Origin: Elymus sibiricus
Lineage: Eukaryota > Streptophyta > Magnoliopsida > Poales > Poaceae
Direction of reading: 5' to 3'
NCBI GenBank assembly: GCA_039707655.1
Contig: CM077664.1
Span: 26,400,781-26,464,780 of the forward strand
DNA length: 64,000 nt
The first letter of the stretch is position 1, and each line of letters opens with the position of its first letter. The notes below the pieces were generated by a model that was not told the DNA's origin, searched no databases, and saw nothing but the letters and a program-made list of their open reading frames with translations. Shown here piece after piece: positions 45,699 through 56,104 of the stretch. The position numbers were made by a program, and so were the translations under genes.

Positions 45699-46975
45699 TT
45701 CTCCGAGTGAAGAGCAACCCTCTTGCTCGGAGGCTTAGCTGCGAATCCGTTTCGCCTAAGTTAAAAACCCTTCCGAGTGTATAACATTCAATACGCTCGG
45801 GGACTTAGCCGCGAACCAGTCTTCGCCTAAGTCTAAAACTTCTCCGAGTGAAGACCGATCCTCCTTCTCGGGGGCTTAGCCGCGAATCCGTTTCGCCTAA
45901 GTTAAAGACCCTTCCGAGTGTATAACATTCAATACACTCGGAGACTTAGCCGCGAACCAGTCTTCGCCTAAGTTCAGAAAACTTCTCCGAGTAAAGAGCA
46001 ACCCTCTTGCTCGGGGGCTTAGCTGCGAACCCGTTTCGCCTAAGTTAAAAACTCTTCCGAGTGTATAACATTCCATACACTCGGGACTTAGCCGCGAACC
46101 AGTCTTCGCCTAAGTCTAAAACTTCTCTGAGTAAAGAGCAACCCTCTTGCTCGGGGGCTTAGCCGCGAATCCGTTTCGCCTAAGTTAAAAACCCTTCCGA
46201 GTGTATAACATTCAATACACTCGGAGACTTAGCCGCGAACCAGTCTTCGCCTAAGTTCAGAAAACTTCTCCGAGTAAAGAGCAACCCTCTTGCTCGGGGG
46301 CTTAGCTGCGAACCCGTTTCGCCTAAGTTAAAAACCCTTCCGAGTGTATAACACTCAATACACTCGGGACTTAGCCGCGAACCAGTCTTCGCCTAAGTCT
46401 AAAAATTCTCCGAGTGAAGAGCGATCCTCTCTCTCGGGGGCTTAGCTGTGAACCCGTTTCGCCTAAGTTAAAAACCCTTCCGAGTGTATAACATTCAATA
46501 CACTCGGGGACTTAGCCGCGAACCAGTCTTCGCCTAAGTCTAAAACTTCTCCGAGTGAAGAGCGATCCTCTCTCTCGGGGGCTTAGCTGCGAACCCGTTT
46601 CACCTAAGTTAAAAACCCTTCCGAGTGTATAACATTCAATACACTCGGGGACTTAGCCGCGAACCAGTCTTCGCCTAAGTCTAAAACTTCTCCGAGTGAA
46701 GAGCGATCCTCTCTCTCGGGGGCTTAGCTGCGAACCCGTTTCGCCTAAGTTAAAAACCCTTCCGAGTGTATAACATTCAATACACTCGGGGACTTAGCCG
46801 CAAACCAGTCTTCGCCTAAGTTCAAAAACTTCTCCGAGTGAAGAGCGATCCTCTCTCTCGGGGGCTTAGCTGCGAACCCGTTTCGCCTAAGTTAAAAACC
46901 CTTCCGAGTGTATAACATTCAATACACTCGAAAACTTAGCCGCGAACCAGTCTTCGCCTAAGTTTAAAATTCTTA
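45699..46975 (+). repeat. About 141-base tandem hairpin array of Gypsy G
   Basis: Nine copies start at CTCCGAGT or a variant in 45701, 45842, 45985, 46125, 46268, 46408, 46549, 46690 and 46832 (steps 140-143), with a partial tenth. Each unit holds two dyads: CCGAGTGTAT-AACATTCA-ATACACTCGG, and CTTAG-x-CGCGAA ... TTCGCCTAAG. No reading frame. 46976-47195 is AT-rich flank leading to the antisense gene. Confidence 0.95.
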
Positions 46976-47195
46976 CGAGTGCAGAACACCCGTTCCATTC
47001 GAGAATTGAATAAATTCAGCCAAGCAAAATGTCGGAAAGCAGAATGCGAGTAAGACTAGTATCTCTAGCGCAGCAAAAACTTGTTCGCGCAAAGGGAAGT
47101 TCTCAAGCTTAAGGCTTGAACGAAGTTTTAATTGGTTACACCATCACTCGGCATACCGAGGCAAATAAAGTTTTAACTGAAAGCAACGTACTTTT

Positions 47196-49922
47196 TCAAG
47201 CTCCGGTAGGGCTTGAAGGCTCGACAAAGGTATCCAGGTCAATTCCGTCGGCGATCCGAGTAGCTGCTTCGATGAAAGTCTCCATGAAATCTTCAAATTG
47301 AAGTTTCTTTGTGTTGATCACTCGAAGGGCCTTTAGTTTGTCCTCCCTGGCCTCCTTGCAATGAACCCTGACGAGTGAAAGTGCCACATCAGCACCACAA
47401 TGAGCAGCGGATTTCTTCCACGCCTGCACTCGACTGGGGATTTCGTTGAGGCGAGTCATCATAGACTCGAGGTCAGTCTGGAGAGAATCTTCAGGCCACA
47501 ACTCCTTGTCGACCTTCTCGAACGCAGCCTTCAGCCGAGTGACATATCCTTGGACGCTCTTAAGACGAGCTTCGAGTCGAAACATATCCAAGGCCACGGC
47601 GTCTCCGACGAGTGACTTCGTGGGGTCCAGATTGGGCTCGATCTCTTCAGTTTCCTTCTCAAAGTCTGGACAGAATTCTACATGAAGAGAAAGGGAAAAG
47701 GTGATCACAATGCCGTTTTGAAGAAATCAAAGAAATTCATTCGACAGAAGAAAGTCACCTTCAAGCATGCTGAACATTTTCTTCGCAAAGTCTCCTAAGT
47801 GTTTTTCCAGAGCACTCTTTCCCTTGGTCTGCACTTCAAGTTTTTTGATCCAGTCGGATCGTTCCTGCTTGAGTTTGGCGTTCTCTTCTTCCAGTTTACT
47901 GGCTGCAGCAAGTTTCTTCTCAGCAGCTTCAGTTTTCTACTTCGCTTCCTTCTAAGCATCAGCAAGTGATTTGTCCTTGTCCTTGAGCGCCTTCTTCATG
48001 GTATCTAAGGAAATAACATTGTTGAGTCGCGCTCGGAGACGACGGTTCTCATCACGTACGTCTGTTCGAGTGGACTCACTTGGTTCAAAGGATGGAAGAT
48101 GAAAGTGATAATGCAATTGATTGACAAAGATTACCTCCCAAAGTCTTCAATTCGGTCTGTGCACGGTCCAGGTTGTTGTTCGTCAGCTCCAGATCCAGCA
48201 GAAGTCGATTCTTCTCCTTCTCCAGCTCGACGTACTTGGTCCCGAGCCCACAGGCTTTCTGAAATCGGCAAAGAAGGGGTTCAGTCGACATGGATATTTC
48301 TCTACTCCCTAGTGGAAAAGTACAAGTGCAGTCGAATGAAGGGCGGCCCGCCGCCCCACCCCACAACCCTATACAGCGTCATATCATGGTTGATGGAAAT
48401 GATGTCCATGAAACCTGCAGAATGGTTCTTAAGACTACTTCCCATCGTCAACGATCGACAGTAGTCTCGGGGACTACACCCAGTGGGTGCACTCAGCGTG
48501 CCCCCACTGGATACAAAAGCACTCGACCAGGTCTGGCCTGTCAGAGTATGAATAAATAAGCAAGCAAGTGAACATTGTCTCTATCAGACCCCCGCCGATG
48601 CAAGCACTCGACGGCGGTCTCGGGGACTACACTCAGTGGGTGTACTCAGCGTGCCCCCACTGGACCTACTATCACTCGACCAGGCCCGTCCTGTCGAGTG
48701 ACAAGCAACTTTCAAATCAACTCTAAGACCCCTGCCGATGCCTTCGCATTCGACAGTGGTCTCGGGGACTACACCCAGTGGGTGCAGTCAGCGTGCCCCC
48801 ACTGGACCAGAAACTACCTGATCTACTTGCGAAGAAAACACCCAGTGGGTGTAAAATCAAGATGGACAGAAATTCAATCGGAAATGAACTTACAATAGCA
48901 CTTACTCGGACGTTGGCCTGAAGCGCTGAGCTGGCATCGGCTAACTTGCTGGCTTCATACGCCTCTTTCGTTCGCAGCATCATCTGCCCAGCCTGAATCA
49001 TGGCTTCCTTGGCAGCTCCAGTTTGGTCCTCCGGGACGTGATACAAAGGGTATGCGGGCGTCGAATGAGTTGGTGCTATAACTGAGGCAGCAGGAGGTGC
49101 TTCAGATTGTCCAATAGGTGCTGAAGCCACCAGAATTGAAGTGGCTGGCGGAGCACTCGACAGCGGGACCACAAGGGCCGGAGGTGTCGCAGCAGTTGAC
49201 CCACGGGGCGTCTGCCCTGACGATGTTCTCCGAGTGCGTATGCATGGAGCCCCCAGAGGCACAGCTTCATCCTGCGTTCCTCGCTGCAGCTCCTCGTCAT
49301 CTTCCAGTTCGATGACTTCGTCAGCTATCAATCGACAATTTTAATCAAGTCACTCGGCGATTATTCTTCAAAAAATAGAGTAGAGTGTGGGTTTGTTATA
49401 CCTCGTTGGGAGGTGGCTGCATCAGGAGTGTCCACTTCCATATGGTCCCCATCATTTTGCTGGGGAGACGTCACAGAGGTAGCAGCTCTGGCGGATAAAC
49501 TCCACTCGGTCAGCAGAGGCATGAAGTGCCACAATCACAATTGCGGGAAAATAAACACTCACGTTGAGGCAACAGGCACATCAATCTTGATGCGAGGCAG
49601 GGCCTTCCGAGGTTTTGGCGCGTCCGGCTTGAGTTGTTTCGCAGCTTTTTCAGTCGACCCCGATGTTGCAGCACGGTCACGCATTGGGTTCCTTGTACCC
49701 GACGCCACAGTTTTGCTCGGAGCAACCTCTGGGTCTTCCTGCTGCTTGGTGCGACGCCCGGTGCGAAGAGGGACCTGAGGTTCCACCTCGCCTTGCTCTA
49801 GGTCGTCATCGCTGCTCTCGCTGTCGTCGGCGCAATCGCCGTCTGCGCTGCCATCTACGCTCCCTTCTTCTTCGTCAAGCTGTTCTCCGTTTGGCACGGG
49901 CGAGTACATGTTCGTAAATTCC
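47196..49922 (-). pseudogene. Downstream exons of the Gypsy G antisense gene
   Basis: Minus strand. Exon 2 is about 49922-49563 (acceptor CTTGCAG, donor AACGTGAGTG). It starts EFTNMYSPVPNGEQ and turns acidic (SVDGSADGD). A short exon lies at about 49492-49402 (donor GAGGTATAAC). An Ala/Pro-rich exon at about 49324-48911 contains an ALQANV-type segment. Coiled-coil exons follow at about 48261-48136 (YVELEKEKNRLLLDLELTNNN) and about 48030-47745 (KKLEVQTKGKSALEKHL). The coiled-coil exon carries at least two in-frame TAG codons. The last exon, about 47681-47196, is helical and ends EPSSPTGA. Exon limits are read by eye from splice-like signals. Its order matches the antisense gene of Gypsy B. Confidence 0.6.
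48464..48860. repeat. Intronic tandem repeat with CCAGTGGG / CCCACTGG dyads
   Basis: Three copies marked by GTCTCGGGGACTACA at 48464, 48617 and 48759 (steps 153 and 142). Each contains CCAGTGGG or CAGTGGG and, about 15-20 bases on, CCCCCACTGG, which can pair. They lie between two predicted exons of the antisense gene. Confidence 0.85.
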
Positions 49923-50007
49923 TGCAAGATACAAGCTTCAAAGTCAGTCGACTGAAGATCCAGTTACTCGACAAATATTAAAACAATCGGCAGAGGCTTA
50001 ACTCACC

Positions 50008-50987
50008 AGGTTCTTTGGTGGGTTCAAAGCAGAAAAGGGTGGAATTCGCTTGGCTCCCTCGGGATTATCGCAGGCTCCGGTGATGCTCCTGAGCCACTGA
50101 GAAACGGTCTCGTCGGAAACTTCTTCAGGATGAGTCCGAGTGGTATCCTCAGGGCCCAAGTAATGCCACATGGTGTGATCCCGGGCTTGGAGAGGCTGGA
50201 TCCGCCGACTGAGAAACGTTTCAAGGAGATCCAAGCCAGTCACTCCGCCGCGGATGAGATCAGATACAGCGTTCACTAGGATCCCTACCTGGATTTTCTC
50301 TACCTTTGTCACGTACAGTGGTTTGGGGGTGGTAGGTCGATCCAAGGTGAATGGAGGAAGTCCAGTCGACATATTTGGTGATGCAACATCCTTGCAATAA
50401 AACCATGTTGACTGCCAACCCCGGACAGAATCAGGAAAGGTCATGGAGGGAAATGCACTCCTACCTCTCTTTTGGATCCCTAAGCCACCACACAGTTGGA
50501 TTACGTGGGTTCTGCTATCTCTGGGATTGGCTTTCTTGACAGATTGGGATCTAACAGAGAATATGTGTTTAAACAAACCCCAATGCGGAGGACAGCCCAG
50601 GAAGCATTCGCACAAAGTTATGAAACAGGAAAGATAGGCAATTGCATTCGGAGGGAAATGGTGGAGCTGCGCCCCGAAATAGTTCATGAAACTACGGATG
50701 AATGGGTGGTGTGGCATGGAGAAACCTCGTTCGACGTGGGTGAGAAGCAGAACTCGCTCGCCGTCGCGTGGCTCTGGCTCGGTCTCCCCCTTCGGCAATC
50801 TCCAGGACTCCGCAGCAATCAACCCGTCGTCGACGAGATTTTGCACATCCTCCGCCCTAACCGTCGATTGGAGGAAATCCCCCTGGATCCACCCCGGCGG
50901 CACCGTCGACCGGGCGCCTGACGGCTTCTTCGCCTTGGCTCCTCCCTTCTTGGTGCGCTCGAGCTTCTCCGTCTTGCCCTTTGTCAT
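50008..50987 (-). CDS. Exon 1 of the Gypsy G antisense gene (PF04195-like), intact
   Basis: It starts at ATG 50987 (MTKGKTEKLERTKKGGAKAKK, a basic N-terminus) and stays open for about 327 codons to a GTGAGTT donor near 50007. The domain resembles PF04195, 'putative gypsy type transposon', a family name from rice retroelements with no known activity. Conserved segments are FIRSFMNYFGAQLHHFPPNA, FITLCECFLGC, WQSTWFYCKDV and IQVGILVNAVSDL. It has no stop or frameshift, unlike the plus-strand gag-pol of the same element. A TATA-like box lies about 100 bases upstream. The matching exon of Gypsy B shows the same blocks. The basic start could suit nuclear entry, which is only inference. Confidence 0.75.
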
Positions 50988-51084
50988 GGCGGCGGCGGTC
51001 GTTGGAGCGGAGTTGAGCAGAGGAGGAGGTGAAGAAGAGCAGATTTGGGGGAAGAATATTGTACCAGCACCGGCGTCGTCGCCC

Positions 51085-51092
51085 CTTATACC
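51085..51092 (-). promoter_or_regulatory. TATA-like box of the Gypsy G antisense gene
   Basis: GTATAAGG on the minus strand, about 100 bases before the ATG at 50987. The B element has GGCTATAAGA in a comparable position. Confidence 0.5.
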
Positions 51093-51508
51093 CGCCCGTG
51101 TGGGTCTCTGACCTGCGGGCCCGCCAGATCTCTGAGTATCCCGAATTCAGAGGAGACGCACCGCGTGGCGATTTTGGCGGCGCGGTAATCGAGGCCTCGG
51201 GTGCCCACTTGCCTTTGCGGTTGCGTCATCTCCGCTCGGCGCATGTTTATCCAATGTTCGAATCCCGTAAAATCCGGGCCCGACAGAGCGAACCGTCACA
51301 TCAGAAGACTCTGCAGACCACTCGAACCTGATTTCGAGCTCAGTTTCACTCGGATATATTTCAAGACAGGATCGATCAGGGCGAAGGATAAAGGTTCTAG
51401 TCGACGCAGATTTCTAAGAAGCCTCAAAATGCACTCGGAATTTTTGTGTCTTGTCAGAACCTGCATTGACACTTTTTACACTCGAACCCCGATCCATTCG
51501 GGGACTAA

Positions 51509-52089
51509 TGATGGGGATATGTACCTAGGGTAGGGTCATAGGCCTGACCTACGTGCCCTACCTAAGGACACTGCCCCAGAAAGCTTAAGAGCTACAAGGA
51601 AGTCTCCGACTGAAATCGCCAAGACATACAAGTCACTCGACAATATACACTCGGAGGTACCTTTCACTCGACGCTTACCTTTCACTCGGAAGGACCAGAA
51701 GACAATCGACCACAGAAGCCCAGAAGTCACCCCGGGGAGGCTAACTGGCAGGCGTTCATCAAGACCATTAATAGCATTTATGTTGTACGTTACCAGTAAC
51801 GTACGTCTTTATAGCCACGATCTGACCCTTAAACGCCAGACACTTATGAGGGGCAGCGCACTCTATATAAGCCACCCCTCCCCTCTGGCATAAGGGTTGG
51901 TTCGGACCCCCTGTAACGATACTCCTATTACACTCGACAAAGAGCTCCCGAGCACCTGAGACGTAGGGCTATTACCTCCACGAGAGGGGCCTGAACTCAT
52001 ACATCCGTGTGTACACCCTCGCCGTAGCTAGGACTCTGCCATCTCCTTACGTAACCCTACCTTCTACTGTCAGGCTCGTTCCCACGACA
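51509..52089 (+). repeat. 3' LTR of Gypsy G
   Basis: 581 bases, colinear with 38852-39432 at offset 12657, with the TATA box at 51863-51871. 51093-51508 is antisense promoter and 3' non-coding DNA. Confidence 0.95.
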
Positions 52090-54266
52090 CCAATTTCTTC
52101 TCCACGGATTTAAGGTCGTGCCGGAGTAAGCCTCGGCGATCCTTGTTCTCCTCCAAGTCAGTACGGAGCGTGCGGCAGGCCTCCTACTCCTGATGAAGAG
52201 CGGCCTCCAAAACATGTTTGGAGGACAACGCAGCATCCAGCTCCTTCTTGGCAGCCTGCTCTGCCTCCTCCTCCTGCTTACGGGCCTGGGAGGCCTCGTC
52301 CAATTCCTGGTGGAGGGTTGCAGCCTCCCCAGGGGCTACAACAGAAAAACACAAATGCTCTCCAAGTCAGAAACATTAAAACCAGAAGGCACAACCAAGC
52401 TGGGTACGAGTCAACTTGACACTTAAGAAGTGCCATCTTTGGCGCGCTGCAGGCCACCAGCTTTTTGCTGAAGAGCTCCCAGTTGCTCCTCCAGCTCCGA
52501 GACCTGCGTGGCAAGGCCGCGGTTCTCCTCAACGAGAGCCTAAACAAGAACACAAGGTCAGACCTCGTTCAGGACACCTACTAAAGGTATAAGTGGAACC
52601 AAGCATGGCTCTCAGGCCACCGCCATACTCGGTCCCGGGGGCTACTACTATTACAAGTTAAGAGAAAAAGCATACCTTGAAGTCAGGCTCCACAGAAAGC
52701 CCCACCTCCCTCAGGATTGACCACAGGCGCTTCAGCATCTCATCAACAGCTCCTAAGGGCGCTGCGACCTCCCGAGGGACCTTCGGAGCAAAGCTCCTGG
52801 TGAGGAAGGAAAGGGCCTTCTGTGCAACTGGCGGAGGGCGTACTCCCTTCCCTCCGGATTAGCAGCGGGACGCCCCCAGCGGCGCATTGGCTGAAGGCAT
52901 CGCCGACCGGCCTACGCCGCGAGCCACGGCCTTCGCAGCGATGGACGTCGTCGGCATGCTCGCAGAGGAAAGGCGAACACTCCAGGGGAGTGCGGCCCTT
53001 CCGCACGAACAAGTGATGGGCCCGCGGGCTTCGCGGCCTGAGACAGGTCCACATCACCGCCGTCCTTGACAGTACCCCCCGCATCCACAACCACCGTAGG
53101 CTCCACAGAGAGCTCTGCTGCAAGCAAGTGGTCTCATTAAGAGCTCTAACACATCTATCAAGGGCAAGGGAGCCTTGGGCAAAACATTTACCTGTGGTCC
53201 GGCCTCCAGCCTCTAAAGAAGGGGGCTCCGGGAACAGGGGCACGCTGGGCAAAGTCGCCAACGGCGTGGCTGCTATCGCAGCGGCTGCAGAGGACCCCGC
53301 AGCAGAAGCGGTCTCCGCTCTGAGGGAGGTAGCCCTAAGAAGAGCAAGCCGAAGATCAAAAAAACATGGGAATTGGCGAAGGTCAAATCAAAATATGGCA
53401 AGCCAAGACTTACAGGATAGTCACCGGAGCGTGCCACCTGCGGGGCGGCACCGAGACGAGCATGGGGATCTGCAAGCTCGGCGACTTCTAAGAGCTCCCC
53501 CGAAGCTCGCAGCTGCTGCTGCAGACCGGGGAGTCCTCACGCAGGCCTCGGCGGAGCTTCTTGAGGTGCTGGCACGGCGTCTCAGCCTCGGACCTCCTCA
53601 TCTCATCCTCGCCGACCTCGTCCTCCTCGTCATCATTGGCCCCGTCGCTGCCGTCATCGTCGTCGTCCTCGGTGTCATCGTCGCCCTCATCATCATCATC
53701 TTCATCGCCTCCGTCACCGCCGTCGCTGCTCTCACGGCCCTCTTGATCGACGGGGTCTCCCTCGTACACGCCATCTGAGGCCTCCTCCTCAGAGGCCTCC
53801 CTAGAGGCTCTCTTCCGACTCTTGGCGGGCTCACCCTTCACCCGGGCAGGCTTGGGAAGGGATGGCATCATTAGGGCGGCCAAAACGGTGCTCACGTCTT
53901 GCCCCGGTAGTGGGGGCTCCAAATGATACGTCGCGAAGATAGCAAACCCCTGTATAAAAACAAGCAAATGGCGTTAGAAGGAGAAGCCCCAGCCTTAAAC
54001 AAAGATGGGACTGCAAAAACACTTACGCTGCCCGGTGAGAGGTCGGACGAGAAAGGTTTGACGACCTTCCTCAGGGAGCTCGCGATGGTGTCGAGGCCTA
54101 CCAAGAAGACAAGGAAGCCGTCAACATCCTCCAGGCTTAGCTCCTCCTAGGAGAGCCGTGCGGGATCTCTTGGCCTAGCGTATTGGGACAGCGGGAGGGC
54201 CCGGGCCTCCAGCGGCAAAATGCGACGTGCCACCCACGTCCGCATAATGTGGCCTCCAGTCAGCCC

Positions 54267-55210
54267 CAAAGTTTTAAATAGCGCGCTAAGCTTCTTAGCG
54301 TCAGCTCGGCTAAAATGGGTGGCACGCTATAGCTGCTAGCGTGCTAAGCCCCATTTAGCGTTTCAGCATAAATTAATAAAAAAACAAAAAAAACATATAA
54401 TCAGGCAGCAAATTAACATATACTTGACAATTGACAGCACACTATAGCAGCAACCAGCAAATCAATTAGCATCCAGCCAAATCAATAGAAGAATAGCATA
54501 CACTACACTATAGCAGCAACCAGTAAGGCATAAATCATAATGCAAAGCAAAGAACAGCCACATCTGCGTGACAATTATGCAGTGAAGAACTGAAGACAGC
54601 TTACCCTGTGTTTGCGAGCTCATGGTGGCAGTAGAGGCCGGATCCGGGTGAGGTTGGATGAAGCAGTGCAGCTGATGCAGTAGGGTTGTGGGAGAGGATG
54701 CCCGTGACCTGGGCAAGGCCGGCGAACTGGGGTGAGGCCGGCGGCGACCAAGGGAAGGAAGGGGAGGCCGGCGACTTGGGGAAGAGGATGCGGGCAACCT
54801 GGGGAAGGGAGGCCGGGAGAAGGGGAAGCCGCGAGCTGCTCAACCCGCCGTCGGCGTCCGCAGCTGGTCGCCATCGCCCATCGCTAGTGGCGCCGCCATT
54901 GGCTTCAGTGAACGGGGGGAATGAGGTAGGGATTTAGGGTTCGATTGGATCCACAGGAGGAGGAGGGGGATATCGGGAACGAGTTTTGGGCTTTAGCCCG
55001 CTCGGATATTTCAATTTTGGGCTGAAAATTTTGGAGCGAAGCGGGACGCTAACGCTATCCCGTGGCTGAAATTTAGCACTAAATGAATCTTAGCGACGCT
55101 ATTAGCGCGCGAAGGTACTGGAGCGGTATTCCACCGTATCGTAGCGCTGGCCCTTTACTGGTCGCTATAGCGCCGATATCTCGCGCTATCTCGCGCTATC
55201 TAAAACTTTG
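54267..55210. mobile_element. Non-autonomous hAT element
   Basis: The ends are CAAAGTTTTAAATAGCGCG and, inverted, CAAAGTTTTAGATAGCGCG. A perfect 8-base TSD, GTCAGCCC, lies at 54259-54266 and 55211-55218. Both the terminal style and the TSD length are typical of hAT. The 944-base interior has AT-rich DNA (54360-54600), then a GC-rich block (54610-54930) whose frames look compositional, then inverted GCGC-rich subterminal repeats. No transposase. Removing it rejoins exon 1 of the Gypsy B antisense gene in frame. Confidence 0.93.
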
Positions 55211-56094
55211 GTCAGCCCGCCCTTCTTTAGGCGGGCGGTAGCATCTGCGTGTGCCTTATCCTCCGGCGACAACCTGGACAAAGGAGCCCACAACCACAGC
55301 TTGCGCAGAGGCTCGTTCCGGAAGGCAGGTAAATTGTCGCCAAGGCCGCGCATATAGAACCAAGACTTGTGCCACTCCCGAACAGATTTCGGGAGGTCGA
55401 AGGCGAAGAAGGTGGAGTTGGGGCGGAGCTGTAGGATGGCTCCCCCAAGATAGCAAACCGTGCGCCCGTTCGTCTGAACACAGGCACGGAAGAAATACTG
55501 GAACATCTCGAAGTAGGGGGCTGTCCCGAGGAAGCACTCACAGAAAGTGATAAAGTTTGTGATATGGAGCACTCCGTTGGGGGGATGTGGTGCAATTTGC
55601 AACCGAAGAACCAGAGAATTCCACGCACAAAGTTGTGGAGGAAAAATCTGAGCCCCCTCCCAAACTCCCCTGAGCACAAAACGTGCTCACCGTCGCGGGG
55701 CTCCGGCAGGACTTCTCCTGACAGGAGTCGGACTGCCAGATCCACCGACATCAGAAGCTGGTCCTTGTACATCTGGACCTCTTCCTCTGTGGCCGTGGAG
55801 GGGAACCACTTCCACGTGGACTTGGGGGCATCGCGCGCCGACTTCTCACCACTCTTGGCGGCGACCCTCTTCAGCTTCCTGTCAACGGCGCTCATGGTCG
55901 GCTCTTGGCTAGGGGCCCGGGCCCCCCTCTCGCTCCTTGTTCTAGCCATCGGCAGCGGGGGAGGCGGAGCCGGCAAAGCTCTGGCGGCGAAGCGATGGCG
56001 ATATGGTGGTGACGCGCTAGACGAGGCTGGCGGCGGAGAAGGGGAGTGAAATGAGCAGAGGCGGGGGAAGACGAAAACCCCTCACTTTCCCTCC

Positions 56095-56104
56095 TCTTAT
56101 AGCC
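56095..56104 (-). promoter_or_regulatory. TATA-like box of the Gypsy B antisense gene
   Basis: GGCTATAAGA on the minus strand, about 146 bases upstream of the ATG at 55949. Confidence 0.5.

Larger units (their letters stand above)
38852..52089 (+). mobile_element. Gypsy element G, Tat-type, complete
   Basis: The 581-base LTRs at 38852-39432 and 51509-52089 start TGATGGGGATATG and end CCACGACA. The flanking pentamers are CCAGT and CCAAT, a TSD with one mismatch. The host coiled-coil frame of Gypsy B rejoins cleanly across them. The interior has gag-protease, reverse transcriptase with two RNase H domains, integrase, a tandem hairpin array and an antisense gene. The second, archaeal-like RNase H marks the Tat lineage. 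The LTRs differ at about 12 of 581 sites by eye, roughly 2%, which suggests an insertion under about 1 million years ago at the grass rate usually applied (1.3e-8 per site per year). Confidence 0.95.
38445..55949 (-). pseudogene. Antisense multi-exon gene of Gypsy B (PF04195-like plus coiled coil)
   Basis: Read on the minus strand. Exon 1 starts at ATG 55949 (MARTRSERG) with a domain resembling PF04195, 'putative gypsy type transposon' (FVRGILWFFGCKLHH, FITFCECFLG, WHKSWFYMRG). It has a one-base frameshift near 55575 and is split by the hAT element at 55218/54259. It resumes at GGHIMRTWVARRILPL, carries an in-frame TAG near 54149, and ends at a GTAAGTG donor near 54030. Exon 2 (about 53947-53488) turns strongly acidic (runs of D/E). 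Further exons at about 53127-52915, 52540-52437 and 52340-52095 are Ala/Glu/Lys-rich coiled coil. The last of these is cut by Gypsy G and resumes at 38847 (AQQATVA...KVARLRRESEEM). The last exon, 38635-38445, ends PDQLED. The role in the retroelement is unknown to me. Confidence 0.65.
15433..56104 (+). mobile_element. Gypsy element B, non-autonomous, with four nested insertions
   Basis: The 5' LTR starts TGACGGTG at 15433 and ends CACCGTCA at 23060. Plus-strand gag and protease follow, then a 3' region and a long antisense gene read from 55949 back to 38445. Gypsy E, the MULE (with Copia F), Gypsy G and the hAT element interrupt it, each with a TSD whose copies rejoin B sequence. Removing them leaves roughly 8 kb. 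No reverse transcriptase, RNase H or integrase remains. No 3' LTR matching the 5' LTR was found before CACTA D, so the right limit is arbitrary and the 3' LTR is missing or degraded. Confidence 0.75.

Noticed and set aside
45699..46975. CRISPR-like regularly spaced repeats
   Set aside because: The whole 141-base unit is repeated with no unique spacers, and it lies inside a plant Gypsy element.
38847..52094. Gypsy G as two independent solo LTRs
   Set aside because: The flanking pentamers match at four of five bases, and the interrupted coiled-coil frame of Gypsy B rejoins exactly across them, so this is one insertion.
53128..53778. 216-codon plus-strand frame
   Set aside because: It is the complement of the acidic exon of the Gypsy B antisense gene. 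GAC/GAG runs read as Val/Ile/Ser-rich on the other strand.
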